Source of the DNA: Aureimonas sp. SA4125
GTDB lineage: Bacteria; Pseudomonadota; Alphaproteobacteria; Rhizobiales; Rhizobiaceae
Length of the DNA: 64,000 nt
Direction of reading: 5' to 3'
NCBI RefSeq assembly: GCF_019973775.1
Contig: NZ_AP025032.1
Location: forward strand, 372,001 to 436,000
The position numbers were made by a program, and so were the translations under genes. A model generated the notes under the pieces. The model had not been told where the DNA came from and did not search any database. It saw nothing but the letters and a program-made list of their open reading frames with translations. Positions 43,959-52,346 of the stretch are shown one piece after another; positions within the stretch are counted from its first letter, which is position 1; each line of letters opens with the position of its first letter.

Positions 43959-44385
43959 ACGCACCTCGACACTGCGCCCGGGAGCGCGCCTCTTCGATCC
44001 CAGCGAGGCAGGGTGCCACGGCCGGGATACGTCGAGGCTAAAATGCCGATAAAACATTAAATAACAACAGATGAGGCTTATGTCTGGCTGACCATCCCGT
44101 GATGCCATGCATTCGGCGACCCTTTGTTGTCTGCCGGTCACAGCGCAGCCGCCTCCCGGCGAAGCGGATTTCGCCCTCGTGCCAAGCTGTCCGGCGCCGC
44201 CTCGCCGCGGTCAGATCGTCGCCGTTCGGCGCCCGTATGGTTGATGGAATAATTCCAGAAAGCGCTTGCCGTCGCCCGCCGGTTGGGGGCACTCTCGCGC
44301 CGAGCCGGGGGCTTCCCCGTCGCACAGGCACACACGGCAGGCCGACGGCTCGAAGAGCGGGGCCGCGCCCGAGGGGAGGATTTCC
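43959..44385. other. Divergent intergenic region between tamA and coxS
   Basis: No supported gene. It contains a short AT-rich patch (about 44040-44075) on a GC-rich background, a likely place for one or both divergent promoters. The palindrome GGAATAATTCC is at 44246-44256. A strong ribosome-binding site, GGGGAGGA, ends 6 bases before coxS. If tamA uses the upstream ATG, the left 99 bases are coding. Confidence 0.45.
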
Positions 44386-44880
<495 letters not shown>

Positions 44881-44971
44881 CAAGAACAACGGCGGCGATG
44901 CGACACAAGGCCCGACTCGGTCGCCAGGGGCGACAGGCGAGGGCGGCAACCGAAACTGGGAGGTTTTGACC

Positions 44972-47317
44972 ATGGGCATCGAAGGCATCGGCGCGAGCGT
45001 GCTGCGCAAGGAAGACCGGCGGTTCATCACCGGCCGCGGCAAATATGTCGACGACATGCAGGTGCCCGGGATGAAGCACGCGGTATTCGTGCGCTCCCCG
45101 CACGCGCACGCGACCTTCGGCACCATCGATACCTCTGCCGTCAAGGCCATGCCCGGCGTCATCGACGTCCTCACCGGCACGCAGCTGCAGGCCGATGGGA
45201 TCGGCAACCTCATCTGCGGCTGGGCAGTCCATTCCAAGGACGGCTCGCCGATGAACATGGGCGCTTGGCCGGCGCTCGCCGTCGGCACCGTCCGCCATGT
45301 CGGCCAGGCCGTCGCCGTGGTCGTCGCCGAGACCAAGGCCGAGGCGCGCGACGCGGCCGAGGCGCTGGCCATCGACTATACCGAGCTGCCGGTCGTCGTC
45401 GACGCGGCCAAGGCGATCCTCGAGGGCGCGCCGCAGCTGCATCCGGAAGCCAAGGGCAATGTCGTCTTCGACTGGGAGATCGGCGACAAGGCCGCGACGG
45501 ACGCCGCCTTCGTCGGCGCCGCGCATGTGACGAAGCTCCACATCGTCAACAACCGGCTGATTCCGAACGCCATCGAGCCGCGCGCCGCGCTCGGTCACTA
45601 CGAGGCTGCCGACGACCACTACACCTGCTGGACGACATCGCAGAACCCGCATGTCGCGCGCCTCGTGATGAGCGCCTTCTACAATGTCGCGCCAGAGCAC
45701 AAGCTACGCGTCATCGCGCCCGATGTCGGCGGCGGCTTCGGCTCGAAAATCTACATCTACCCGGAAGAGATCGTCTGCCTCTGGGCGTCCAAGCGCACGG
45801 GCGTGCCGGTGAAGTGGACGAGCGAGCGCTCGGAAGCATTCCTCACCGACGCGCACGGCCGCGACCACGTCACCGAGGTCGAGATGGCTTTCGACGCCGA
45901 CCACAAGATTTTGGGCCTCAAGGTCGACACCATCGCCAATCTCGGCGCCTACATGTCGCTGTTCTCCTCGGCGACGCCGACCTATCTCTATGCGACGCTT
46001 TTGTCGGGCCAGTACGACATCAAGGCGATCCACGCCAATGTCCGGGCCGTCTACACCAACACCGTGCCGGTCGACGCCTATCGCGGCGCCGGGCGGCCGG
46101 AGGCGACCTATGTCGTCGAGCGCACGATGGAGACGGCGGCGCGCGAGCTCGGCATCTCGCCGGCGGAACTCCGCCGCAAGAACTTCATCCGTTCTTTCCC
46201 GCATCAGACGCCGGTCATCATGACCTACGACGCCGGCGATTTCGAAGCCTCGCTCGACGCCGGCATGGCGGAAGCCGATGTCGCCGGCTTCGAGGCGCGC
46301 CGCGCCGAGGCGCAAAGCCGTGGCAAGCTGCGCGGCCTCGGCATGAGCTGCTACATCGAGGCCTGCGGCATCGCGCCGTCGAAGGCCGTCGGCTCGCTCG
46401 GCGCCGGCGTCGGATTGTGGGAATCGGCGGAGGTCCGGGTCAATCCGGTCGGCACGATCGAGATCCTGACGGGATCTCACAGCCATGGCCAGGGTCACGA
46501 GACGACGTTTGCCCAGCTGATCGCCGAGCGTTTCGGCCTGCCCCTCGACAATGTCCAGGTCATCCACGGCGACACCGACAAGGTGCAGTTCGGCATGGGT
46601 ACCTACGGCTCGCGCTCGGGCGCCGTCGGCATGTCGGCGATCGTCAAGGCGCTCGACAAGGTCGAGGCCAAGGCCAAGAAGATCGCTGCCCACCTCCTCG
46701 AGGCCGACGAGGGAGACATCGAGATCGTCGGCGGCGAAGTCCGCGTGAAGGGCACCGACAAGAAGCTCGGCTGGCACGAGGTGGCGCTCGGGGCCTATAC
46801 CGGCCACAACCTGCCGGACGGCATGGAGCCCGGTCTGAAGGAAGGTGCCTTCTACGATCCGCAGAACTTCACCTTCCCCGCCGGCTGTTACATCTGCGAG
46901 GTCGAGGTCGATCCGGAGACGGGTGGCGTGGAGATCGTCCAGTTCGTCGCCTCCGACGATTTCGGCCGCGTCATCAACCCGATGATCGTCCATGGCCAGG
47001 TGCATGGCGGCATTGCGCAGGGCATCGGCCAGGCGCTGCTCGAGGGTACGTCCTACGACGAATCCGGCCAGCTGGTGACGGCTTCCTACATGGACTACGC
47101 CATGCCGCGCGCGGCGAACCTGCCGAGCTTCAAGGTCTCGACCACTGAGACCCTGTCGCCCTCCAATCCCCTGGGGATGAAGGGCTGCGGCGAGGCGGGC
47201 GCCATCGGTTCGCCGCCGGCGGTCATCAACGCCATTACCGACGCCATCGGCAACAACGACCTGACCATGCCGGCGAGCCCGGAAAAGGTCTGGAAGGCCC
47301 TCAACGCCGTCGCCTGA
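44972..47317 (+). CDS. coxL: Molybdenum hydroxylase large subunit, form II CO dehydrogenase-like
   Basis: The 781-residue protein binds the Mo-molybdopterin cytosine dinucleotide cofactor. It shows the xanthine-oxidase-family motifs [29 protein letters not shown] and [17 protein letters not shown]. The active-site loop reads AYRGAGR, the form II signature, and not AYxCSFR of true form I CO dehydrogenase. The natural substrate is therefore uncertain: a CO dehydrogenase of low activity or another aldehyde/heterocycle hydroxylase. GGAGG lies about 10 bases before the ATG. Confidence 0.93.
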   Translation: MGIEGIGASVLRKEDRRFITGRGKYVDDMQVPGMKHAVFVRSPHAHATFGTIDTSAVKAMPGVIDVLTGTQLQADGIGNLICGWAVHSKDGSPMNMGAWPALAVGTVRHVGQAVAVVVAETKAEARDAAEALAIDYTELPVVVDAAKAILEGAPQLHPEAKGNVVFDWEIGDKAATDAAFVGAAHVTKLHIVNNRLIPNAIEPRAALGHYEAADDHYTCWTTSQNPHVARLVMSAFYNVAPEHKLRVIAPDVGGGFGSKIYIYPEEIVCLWASKRTGVPVKWTSERSEAFLTDAHGRDHVTEVEMAFDADHKILGLKVDTIANLGAYMSLFSSATPTYLYATLLSGQYDIKAIHANVRAVYTNTVPVDAYRGAGRPEATYVVERTMETAARELGISPAELRRKNFIRSFPHQTPVIMTYDAGDFEASLDAGMAEADVAGFEARRAEAQSRGKLRGLGMSCYIEACGIAPSKAVGSLGAGVGLWESAEVRVNPVGTIEILTGSHSHGQGHETTFAQLIAERFGLPLDNVQVIHGDTDKVQFGMGTYGSRSGAVGMSAIVKALDKVEAKAKKIAAHLLEADEGDIEIVGGEVRVKGTDKKLGWHEVALGAYTGHNLPDGMEPGLKEGAFYDPQNFTFPAGCYICEVEVDPETGGVEIVQFVASDDFGRVINPMIVHGQVHGGIAQGIGQALLEGTSYDESGQLVTASYMDYAMPRAANLPSFKVSTTETLSPSNPLGMKGCGEAGAIGSPPAVINAITDAIGNNDLTMPASPEKVWKALNAVA

Positions 47318-47327
47318 CCCATTTTAG

Positions 47328-47349
47328 TGGGCGGCCATGGGGCCGCCCA
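47328..47349. other. Hairpin between coxL and coxM
   Basis: TGGGCGGCC, loop ATGG, GGCCGCCCA: a perfect 9-bp stem 10 bases after the coxL stop. There is no T-run. Within an operon it may stabilise the upstream mRNA or tune coxM expression. Confidence 0.55.
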
Positions 47350-47417
47350 TCTCCTCCGCCGCGCGGCTCCATTCCGAGGGAATGCCTGAGACCCGGCCCA
47401 TTACGAAGGACGAACCG

Positions 47418-48224
47418 ATGTACGAGACGAACTATCACCGCCCGACGACCCTCGCCGAAGCCACCGCGCTCGTCGCCGGCGGCGGCGGCGAGGCGAAGTT
47501 CCTGTCGGGTGGCATGACGCTGATCCCGACGATGAAGCAGCGGCTGGCCGCCCCGAGCGATCTCGTGGACCTGCGCCACGTCGCGGAGCTGAAGGGCATC
47601 ACCGTTTCCGGGCGCTCCATCCGGATCGGCGGCGGCACCACCCATGCCGAGATCGCCGCCAGCGAGGCGATCGGCGCGGTCTGTCCCGGCTTCCGGCATC
47701 TGGCCAGCCTCATCGGCGATCCAGCCGTGCGCCACATGGGCACGATCGGCGGCTCGGTGGCCAACAACGACCCGGCGGCGGACTATCCGGCAGCGCTGCT
47801 GGCGATGGGCGCCACCATCCACACCAGCAACCGCGACATCGCCGCACCGCAGTTCTTCGTGTCGATGTTCGAGACCGCGCTGGAAGAGAGCGAGATCGTC
47901 ACCGGCGTTTCCTTCGAGGCGCCGGATGCCTGTGGCTACGAGAAATTCCGCAATCCGGCGTCACGCTACGCCATGTGCGGCGTCTTCGTCGTCAAGCGGC
48001 CGGATGGCGCGAAGGTGGGCGTCACCGGCGCGAGCCAGGGCGGTGCCTATGTCTGGGAAGAGGCGGGGATGGCGCTATCGGGACACTTCGATGCCAGCGC
48101 GATCGACGCTCTTTCCGTCAGCCCCGACAATATGCTGTCGGACCTGCACGGCTCGTCCGCCTATCGCGCGAACCTCGTGAAGGTCGTGACCAAGCGCGCC
48201 GTCCGGAAAGCCCAAAGCCACTGA
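47418..48224 (+). CDS. coxM: Molybdenum hydroxylase FAD-binding medium subunit
   Basis: The 268-residue flavoprotein has the FAD-binding motifs AKFLSGGMTLIPTMKQRLA and TIGGSVANNDPAADYPAALLA of the CoxM/XdhB family. It accepts electrons from CoxS and passes them on, probably to the quinone pool. The ATG of MYETNYHRPTTL is the family start. No coxD/E/F/G accessory genes lie in view, so Mo-site maturation factors must be elsewhere. Confidence 0.94.
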   Translation: MYETNYHRPTTLAEATALVAGGGGEAKFLSGGMTLIPTMKQRLAAPSDLVDLRHVAELKGITVSGRSIRIGGGTTHAEIAASEAIGAVCPGFRHLASLIGDPAVRHMGTIGGSVANNDPAADYPAALLAMGATIHTSNRDIAAPQFFVSMFETALEESEIVTGVSFEAPDACGYEKFRNPASRYAMCGVFVVKRPDGAKVGVTGASQGGAYVWEEAGMALSGHFDASAIDALSVSPDNMLSDLHGSSAYRANLVKVVTKRAVRKAQSH

Positions 48225-48230
48225 AAAAGC

Positions 48231-48258
48231 GAAAGGCCCGCCGCGAGGCGAGCCTTTC
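48231..48258. terminator. Bidirectional terminator between coxM and the BA14K gene
   Basis: GAAAGGCCCGCC, loop GCGA, GGCGAGCCTTTC: a 12-bp stem with one mismatch. On the minus strand it is followed by CGCTTTTTC, making it a good terminator for the convergent BA14K gene. It may also end the cox transcript. Confidence 0.7.
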
Positions 48259-48312
48259 CGTCAACGTTCTGTTGCGGCCTGACCATGGGGCAAGCCGCAA
48301 CGATGACCTGGA

Positions 48313-48735
48313 CTAGAGACGGCAGCGACGCGCGCGGCCGTCATTGCCGATGAACGTGTCCGACCGCGCATCATAGGTGCGGTAGCGGGCGTAGCAGGCG
48401 GCAGTGTGGTCGTAAGGAGCGCGGTAGACCGGCGCCGGACGACCGTATTCCACGGGTCCTTCCAGAATCTGATAGCTGCCGCGGTCGTAATAGGTCGGCC
48501 GATCGGCCGCGATGGCGCTGCCGATCAAGGCTCCGACCCCGAGGCCGATGGCGCCGGCAGCGAGGGCATCGCCGCCGTGCCGATGATGGCCGCGATGGCG
48601 CCAGCGATCGCCTCGATAATAGTTGGAACGGCCGTAGTCGCGGTAGTAGCCGTCGGCAGCCGCCGGGGCGGACGGTACGACGACGCCCGTGGCGAGAATG
48701 GCGACGGCGCCGAGTGCTGCGAGAAACTTCTTCAT
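48313..48735 (-). CDS. BA14K family secreted protein
   Basis: The 140-residue protein has a signal peptide (KKFLAALGAVAILATGVVVPSAPAAA) and a Tyr/Arg/Gly-rich middle with a Gly/Ala hydrophobic segment (DALAAGAIGLGVGALIGSAIAA). It ends with CYARYRTYDARSDTFIGNDGRARRC, the BA14K signature with its paired Cys. BA14K proteins are lectin-like immunoreactive envelope proteins first known from Brucella. The ATG at 48733-48735 is chosen at MKKFLAAL with a purine-rich site upstream. A perfect EcfG-type promoter lies about 83 bases upstream. Confidence 0.88.
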   Translation of the reverse strand: MKKFLAALGAVAILATGVVVPSAPAAADGYYRDYGRSNYYRGDRWRHRGHHRHGGDALAAGAIGLGVGALIGSAIAADRPTYYDRGSYQILEGPVEYGRPAPVYRAPYDHTAACYARYRTYDARSDTFIGNDGRARRCRL

Positions 48736-48817
48736 GGGACACCTCTGGGCTCGAGTGGATCCGGCGGGTTGGGCGCGCCGTTTCGTCGGAGCCCCTCGAC
48801 GATAGGAAAGGGAGCAT

Positions 48818-48843
48818 AACGCCCGGCTGGCGAAACGTGTTCC
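48818..48843 (-). promoter_or_regulatory. EcfG (general stress response) promoter of the BA14K gene
   Basis: On the minus strand GGAAC (48843-48839), 17 bases, CGTT (48821-48818): an exact match to the alphaproteobacterial EcfG consensus at the accepted spacing. It is oriented toward the BA14K start at 48735. Confidence 0.72.
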
Positions 48844-49010
48844 GCCGCTGCCGGAGTGGTCTCTGTTCAGTCTGTCCACCGTGCTCCATCACGGCTGAAC
48901 GCGTGATGAATGAGCCGCGCGCCGTTGATGGTCCTCGATAAGGTGGGAATGACGGGTCAACACTTCGTGTCGCCCTCGCCAGAACAATCAGTGAACGCTA
49001 TGTCGATCTC

Positions 49011-50252
49011 ATGGCAATCATGAACATTCAGCAGAAACTGGCGATCCTCAGCGACGCGGCGAAATACGACGCGTCCTGCGCCTCCAGCGGCACCACGCGG
49101 CGCGATTCCGCCAAGAGCAAGGGCATCGGCTCGACGGAGGGCTCGGGCATCTGCCACGCCTATGCACCGGACGGCCGCTGCATCTCGCTGTTGAAGATCC
49201 TGATGACGAATTTCTGCGTCTTCGACTGCGTCTACTGCGTCAACCGCTCCTCGTCCAACGTGGCACGCGCCCGCTTCACCGTCGAGGAGGTCGTGGCGCT
49301 GACGATGAACTTCTACAAGCGCAACTACATCGAGGGCCTGTTTCTCTCCTCCGGCATCATCAAGAGCTCCGACCACACGATGGAGCAGATGGTCGAGATC
49401 GCGCGGCGGCTCCGTGTGCAGGAGAATTTTTCCGGCTACATCCATCTGAAGACGATTCCCGACGCCGCGCCGCGCCTGATCGAGCAGGCGGGGCTCTATG
49501 CCGACCGCCTGTCGATCAACATCGAGATGCCGACCGATCTCGGCCTGGAGGCGCTGGCGCCGGAAAAGGACGCGCGCGACATCCGCCTCGCCATGGCGCA
49601 GCTCCGGGCCAAGATCGAGGAACACAAGGGCGAGCGCGGCGACCGGGCGAAACCGAAGAAGTTCTCGCCGGGCGGGCAGTCGACGCAGATGATCGTCGGC
49701 GCCGATGCTTCCGACGACAACGACATTCTCGCGCGCTCGGAAAACCTCTACGGCTCCTATCAGCTGAAGCGCGTCTACTACTCCGCCTTCTCGCCCATTC
49801 CCGACGCGTCCGCCCGCCTGCCGCTCCTGCGCCCGCCGCTGATGCGCGAGCACCGGCTGTACCAGGCCGACTGGCTGATGCGTTTCTACGGCTTCGACCG
49901 TGGCGAGATCGTTTCCGGCGGCGAGGACGGCATGCTGGACCTCGGCATTGACCCGAAACTCGCCTGGGCGCTGAAGCATCGGGAGCGCTTTCCCGTCGAC
50001 GTCAACCGCGCCGACCGCGAGATGCTGCTGCGCGTGCCCGGCCTCGGCACCAAGGCGGTGGGGCGCATTCTCTCGACCCGCCGCCACCGCACGCTGCGCC
50101 TCGACGACGTTGCAAAGCTCTGCCAGTCGATCGCCAAGGCGCGGCCCTTCATCGAGGCGCTGGACTGGACGCCGGGCGGGCTGACCGACAGCGCCGGGCT
50201 CAGGGCCGTGGTGGCGCCGAAGGCGAAGGCGGAGCAGCTGTCGCTGTTTTAG
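49011..50252 (+). CDS. Putative DNA modification/repair radical SAM protein (rSAM_link_UDG type)
   Basis: The 413-residue protein has the radical SAM cluster motif CVFDCVYC (Cys69, Cys73, Cys76) after the conserved GICHAYAPDGRCISLLKILMTN, and a C-terminal helix-hairpin-helix near 340-375 (DVNRADREMLLRVPGLGTKAVGRILSTR) suggesting DNA binding. This matches the family TIGR03916, defined by genetic linkage to a uracil-DNA-glycosylase-like partner. The chemistry is unknown. Its partner gene is normally directly downstream; here it lies about 2.1 kb away, after a foreign insertion. A second ATG at 49020 is possible as the start. Confidence 0.9.
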   Translation: MAIMNIQQKLAILSDAAKYDASCASSGTTRRDSAKSKGIGSTEGSGICHAYAPDGRCISLLKILMTNFCVFDCVYCVNRSSSNVARARFTVEEVVALTMNFYKRNYIEGLFLSSGIIKSSDHTMEQMVEIARRLRVQENFSGYIHLKTIPDAAPRLIEQAGLYADRLSINIEMPTDLGLEALAPEKDARDIRLAMAQLRAKIEEHKGERGDRAKPKKFSPGGQSTQMIVGADASDDNDILARSENLYGSYQLKRVYYSAFSPIPDASARLPLLRPPLMREHRLYQADWLMRFYGFDRGEIVSGGEDGMLDLGIDPKLAWALKHRERFPVDVNRADREMLLRVPGLGTKAVGRILSTRRHRTLRLDDVAKLCQSIAKARPFIEALDWTPGGLTDSAGLRAVVAPKAKAEQLSLF

Positions 50253-50257
50253 CCGTC

Positions 50258-50822
50258 GGCGTCGCGCGATGGCTGCCGCTGTCATCACCGAATCGAATGA
50301 AGATGAGAAATGCGATGGTGACCAAGGTGATGCAGGCCGTCGCATTGAGCAGAACCGGTAAAGCTTGCCTCGGAACCGGATTTTATCCCTGGATGATCGT
50401 ATGCACTTGTTGCTCGATACTCGCTGCGCCGGTCGTCTGCCAGGACCCGACAGCGAAGGGGTTTCCGTTGCCGACACGCCGTACGGCAAAGTCCGAAGAG
50501 GCCCAGAAGCGCAATATGCGCAGCGTCAGCAAAGCGACGACCAGCGAAAATATGAGCAGCGCAGCGTAGATGATTTTAGATCCGAAAGAGTGCAGAGTCA
50601 GATAGATAGCCGAATTTAGCGCGATCATGATCGATAAATACGAAAGTAAGGCGGATGATTTCGTATCGATGACAGAATAAAGCTCGGAGTAGTGCGTAAA
50701 AAACGGGAAAGATCGACTGACGAAATGCCCTTCTCCAAAGCGTTCTATCGCAAGCCGCATGGCTTCGTAATCGGAAGCATGGGAGACGCCCGTAACTCGG
50801 AGCTTGAGAAATTCATCGAACT
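50258..50822 (-). pseudogene. 3' part of a decayed membrane-protein gene, split by IS66
   Basis: Reading from the IS junction (minus strand), the frame QFDEFLKLRVTG...SHASDYEAMRLAIERFGEGHF continues to HYSELYSVIDTKSSALLSY and on to two hydrophobic segments (SIMIALNSAIYLTL and IIYAALLIFSLVVALLTLRI). It then stops at 50383. Past the stop the same frame encodes a third hydrophobic stretch (LLNATACITLVTIAFLIFIRF). A +1 shift over the stop gives DKIRFRGKLYRF, suggesting two compensating frameshifts. The layout (DTK before helix one, two helices, a loop, a final helix) is faintly like transmembrane effectors of Pycsar/CD-NTase-type defence loci (PycTM/SLATT). Family assignment is weak; the decay is well supported. 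Confidence 0.6.
50815..50822. repeat. Left 8-bp target site duplication of the IS66 element
   Basis: ATCGAACT directly abuts the left inverted repeat; the same 8 bases occur at 52191-52198. IS66-family elements make 8-bp duplications. Confidence 0.92.
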
Positions 50823-50838
50823 GTAATTACCCACCCCC
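50823..50838. repeat. Left terminal inverted repeat of the IS66 element
   Basis: GTAATTACCCACCCCC, exact inverse of 52175-52190. Confidence 0.92.
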
Positions 50839-50873
50839 TTGTCACGGGCCGAATTCCCTGAATCCATGGACGG

Positions 50874-52157
50874 ATGGATCGCGGTGATTTGCAGCGTCTG
50901 ACGAAGGAAGAGTTGATCGATCTGGTGCTGAAGATTCAGCGTCCGGAGAAGACGTCACGCACATCCTCGAAGCCTCCGTCTAGTGACCGCAAGGAGCGCC
51001 GTGAGCAGGCAAGACCTGGCGGCGCCAAGCCCGGTCACGAAGGCCACAGCCGAGCGATGGGTGAGGATTTCGATCGGCTCGTCGATCACCGTCCCGAGCA
51101 ATGCTCCTGCTGCCAGGCAGCCCTGGCCGATAGCCTTCCCGCGGAGATCGGCGGCACGTACGAGACGGTCGATCTGCCGGAGATCAAGCCGTTCGTGACG
51201 CGTCATCGCCGGCTTTCGGTTTGTTGTCCTTCCTGCGGCACGCTTGTCTCAGCGGGATTGCCCGATGCGGCAAGGGGGACGCCGTTCGGGCCGCGGCTGC
51301 ATGCGGTGGCGACCTATCTTAAGACCTTCCAGGCCCTGTCCTATGAACGGCTTCAGAAAGCTCTGGCCGATCTCTTCGGCTTGCAGATCAGCCAGGGCGG
51401 GCTGATGAACATGCTGCGCCGGGCGCAGGGCACCTTCGTCGCCGACCGCGATCTCGCCATTGCCGCCCTGCGCCGCTCCAAGGTGGTGGCCTCGGACGAG
51501 ACCGGCGTTCGCATCGAAGGCAGCAACGCCTTCCAATGGGTGTTTCGCTGCGATGACGCAGTCGTCCATCGTGCCGCTCCGACCCGTGGTGCCATCGTGG
51601 TCAGGACCCTGATGGACGGGCACCGGCCAAAGGTCTGGTGTTCCGATCGCTACTCTGCCCAGCAGGGACATGCCGACGCCCATCAGACCTGTCTGGCTCA
51701 TCTGGCCCGCGACGTCGCCTACGCCGAACAGGCGGGCGAGGATCTGCTGCCGTCGCGGCTGCGGATCTGGCTGTCCAAGGCTTTCGCTTTGGCCAGCGGC
51801 ATCACGACCTTCGCCGCATCGACCATCGTCGCCAAGCGCCGTGCACTGGAGCGAAGTCTTTCCGAGATCCTCGCCGCACCGACCTCCTGCCCTTTCGCTC
51901 GAGTGGTCCAGCACAAGTTCAGGCGAGCGCGCGACCAGCTCCTGACCTTCACTCTCTGGACCGGGATGGTCGAGGCCACCAACAACGGCTGCGAGCGCGC
52001 CCTGCGACCGGCCGTGATCCAGCGCAAGGTCACCAACGGCTATCGATCCATGTGGGCCGCCGAAGGCGAAGCTGACATCCGAACCGTCGTCGATACCGCC
52101 CGGCTGCGCCAAGGGGGCAACGTCTTCAACACAATTCTCGAGACGGTAGGCGCCTGA
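50874..52157 (+). CDS. tnpC: IS66 family transposase (TnpC-type)
   Basis: The 427-residue protein is intact. A coiled/charged start with TSSKPPSSDRKER is followed by a zinc-finger region (CSCCQAAL...CCPSCG), then the DDE domain with ASDETGVRIEG, WCSDRY and VEATNNGCERALRP, whose Glu completes the triad. The last residues (EGEADIRTVVDTARLRQGGNVFNTI) match the IS66 C-terminal domain. It fills almost the whole element, so the element is probably autonomous. Confidence 0.95.
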   Translation: MDRGDLQRLTKEELIDLVLKIQRPEKTSRTSSKPPSSDRKERREQARPGGAKPGHEGHSRAMGEDFDRLVDHRPEQCSCCQAALADSLPAEIGGTYETVDLPEIKPFVTRHRRLSVCCPSCGTLVSAGLPDAARGTPFGPRLHAVATYLKTFQALSYERLQKALADLFGLQISQGGLMNMLRRAQGTFVADRDLAIAALRRSKVVASDETGVRIEGSNAFQWVFRCDDAVVHRAAPTRGAIVVRTLMDGHRPKVWCSDRYSAQQGHADAHQTCLAHLARDVAYAEQAGEDLLPSRLRIWLSKAFALASGITTFAASTIVAKRRALERSLSEILAAPTSCPFARVVQHKFRRARDQLLTFTLWTGMVEATNNGCERALRPAVIQRKVTNGYRSMWAAEGEADIRTVVDTARLRQGGNVFNTILETVGA

Positions 52158-52174
52158 CATTCTACGGAATGCGG

Positions 52175-52190
52175 GGGTGGGTAATTACAT
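52175..52190. repeat. Right terminal inverted repeat of the IS66 element
   Basis: GGGGGTGGGTAATTAC, exact inverse of 50823-50838. Confidence 0.92.
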
Positions 52191-52198
52191 CGAACTGG
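52191..52198. repeat. Right 8-bp target site duplication of the IS66 element
   Basis: ATCGAACT, identical to 50815-50822. Confidence 0.92.
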
Positions 52199-52236
52199 TG
52201 GAGCTGGTAGTTTAACCAAAAAATGATGCGGAGCAT
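52191..52236 (-). pseudogene. 5' part of the membrane-protein gene split by IS66
   Basis: On the minus strand an ATG at 52234-52236 with GAGG 8 bases upstream begins MLRIIFWLNYQLHQFD and runs straight into the IS. Joining this to the 3' part after removing the IS and one ATCGAACT copy gives a continuous frame (..QLHQFDEFLKLRV..). The ancestral protein was therefore at least about 160 residues. Confidence 0.7.
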
Positions 52237-52346
52237 AGAATGCACCTCGCACAAAACGGTTGTGAGAGTTTTGTACCAAAGATCCAGTTTTGAAGAAGCG
52301 TTTTCGGTGAGAAATTTTGCCCGATCGATGTTACGAGTTCGATAGG

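Larger units (their letters stand above)
50823..52190 (+). mobile_element. IS66-family insertion sequence (ISBst12-like, single transposase gene)
   Basis: A 1368-base element bounded by 16-bp perfect terminal inverted repeats GTAATTACCCACCCCC (50823-50838) and its complement (52175-52190). It starts with GTAA, as IS66 elements do, and is flanked by the 8-bp duplication ATCGAACT. It encodes only the large TnpC-type transposase and lacks the tnpA and tnpB accessory genes, as in the ISBst12 subgroup. Perfect ends and duplication indicate a recent insertion. Confidence 0.93.
50253..52346. other. AT-rich foreign segment inserted between the radical SAM and UdgX genes
   Basis: Outside the IS element (50823-52190), the flanks 50290-50822 and 52191-52346 are visibly poorer in G/C than everything else in the window. 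They hold only remnants of one minus-strand membrane-protein gene. The GC-rich, normally adjacent genes stop at 50252 and resume at 52347. No flanking direct repeat of the whole segment was found. Confidence 0.65.

Noticed and set aside
44040..44075. AT-rich patch upstream of coxS as a CtrA binding site
   Set aside because: TTAA-N7-TTAA is not present; only one TTAA is seen.
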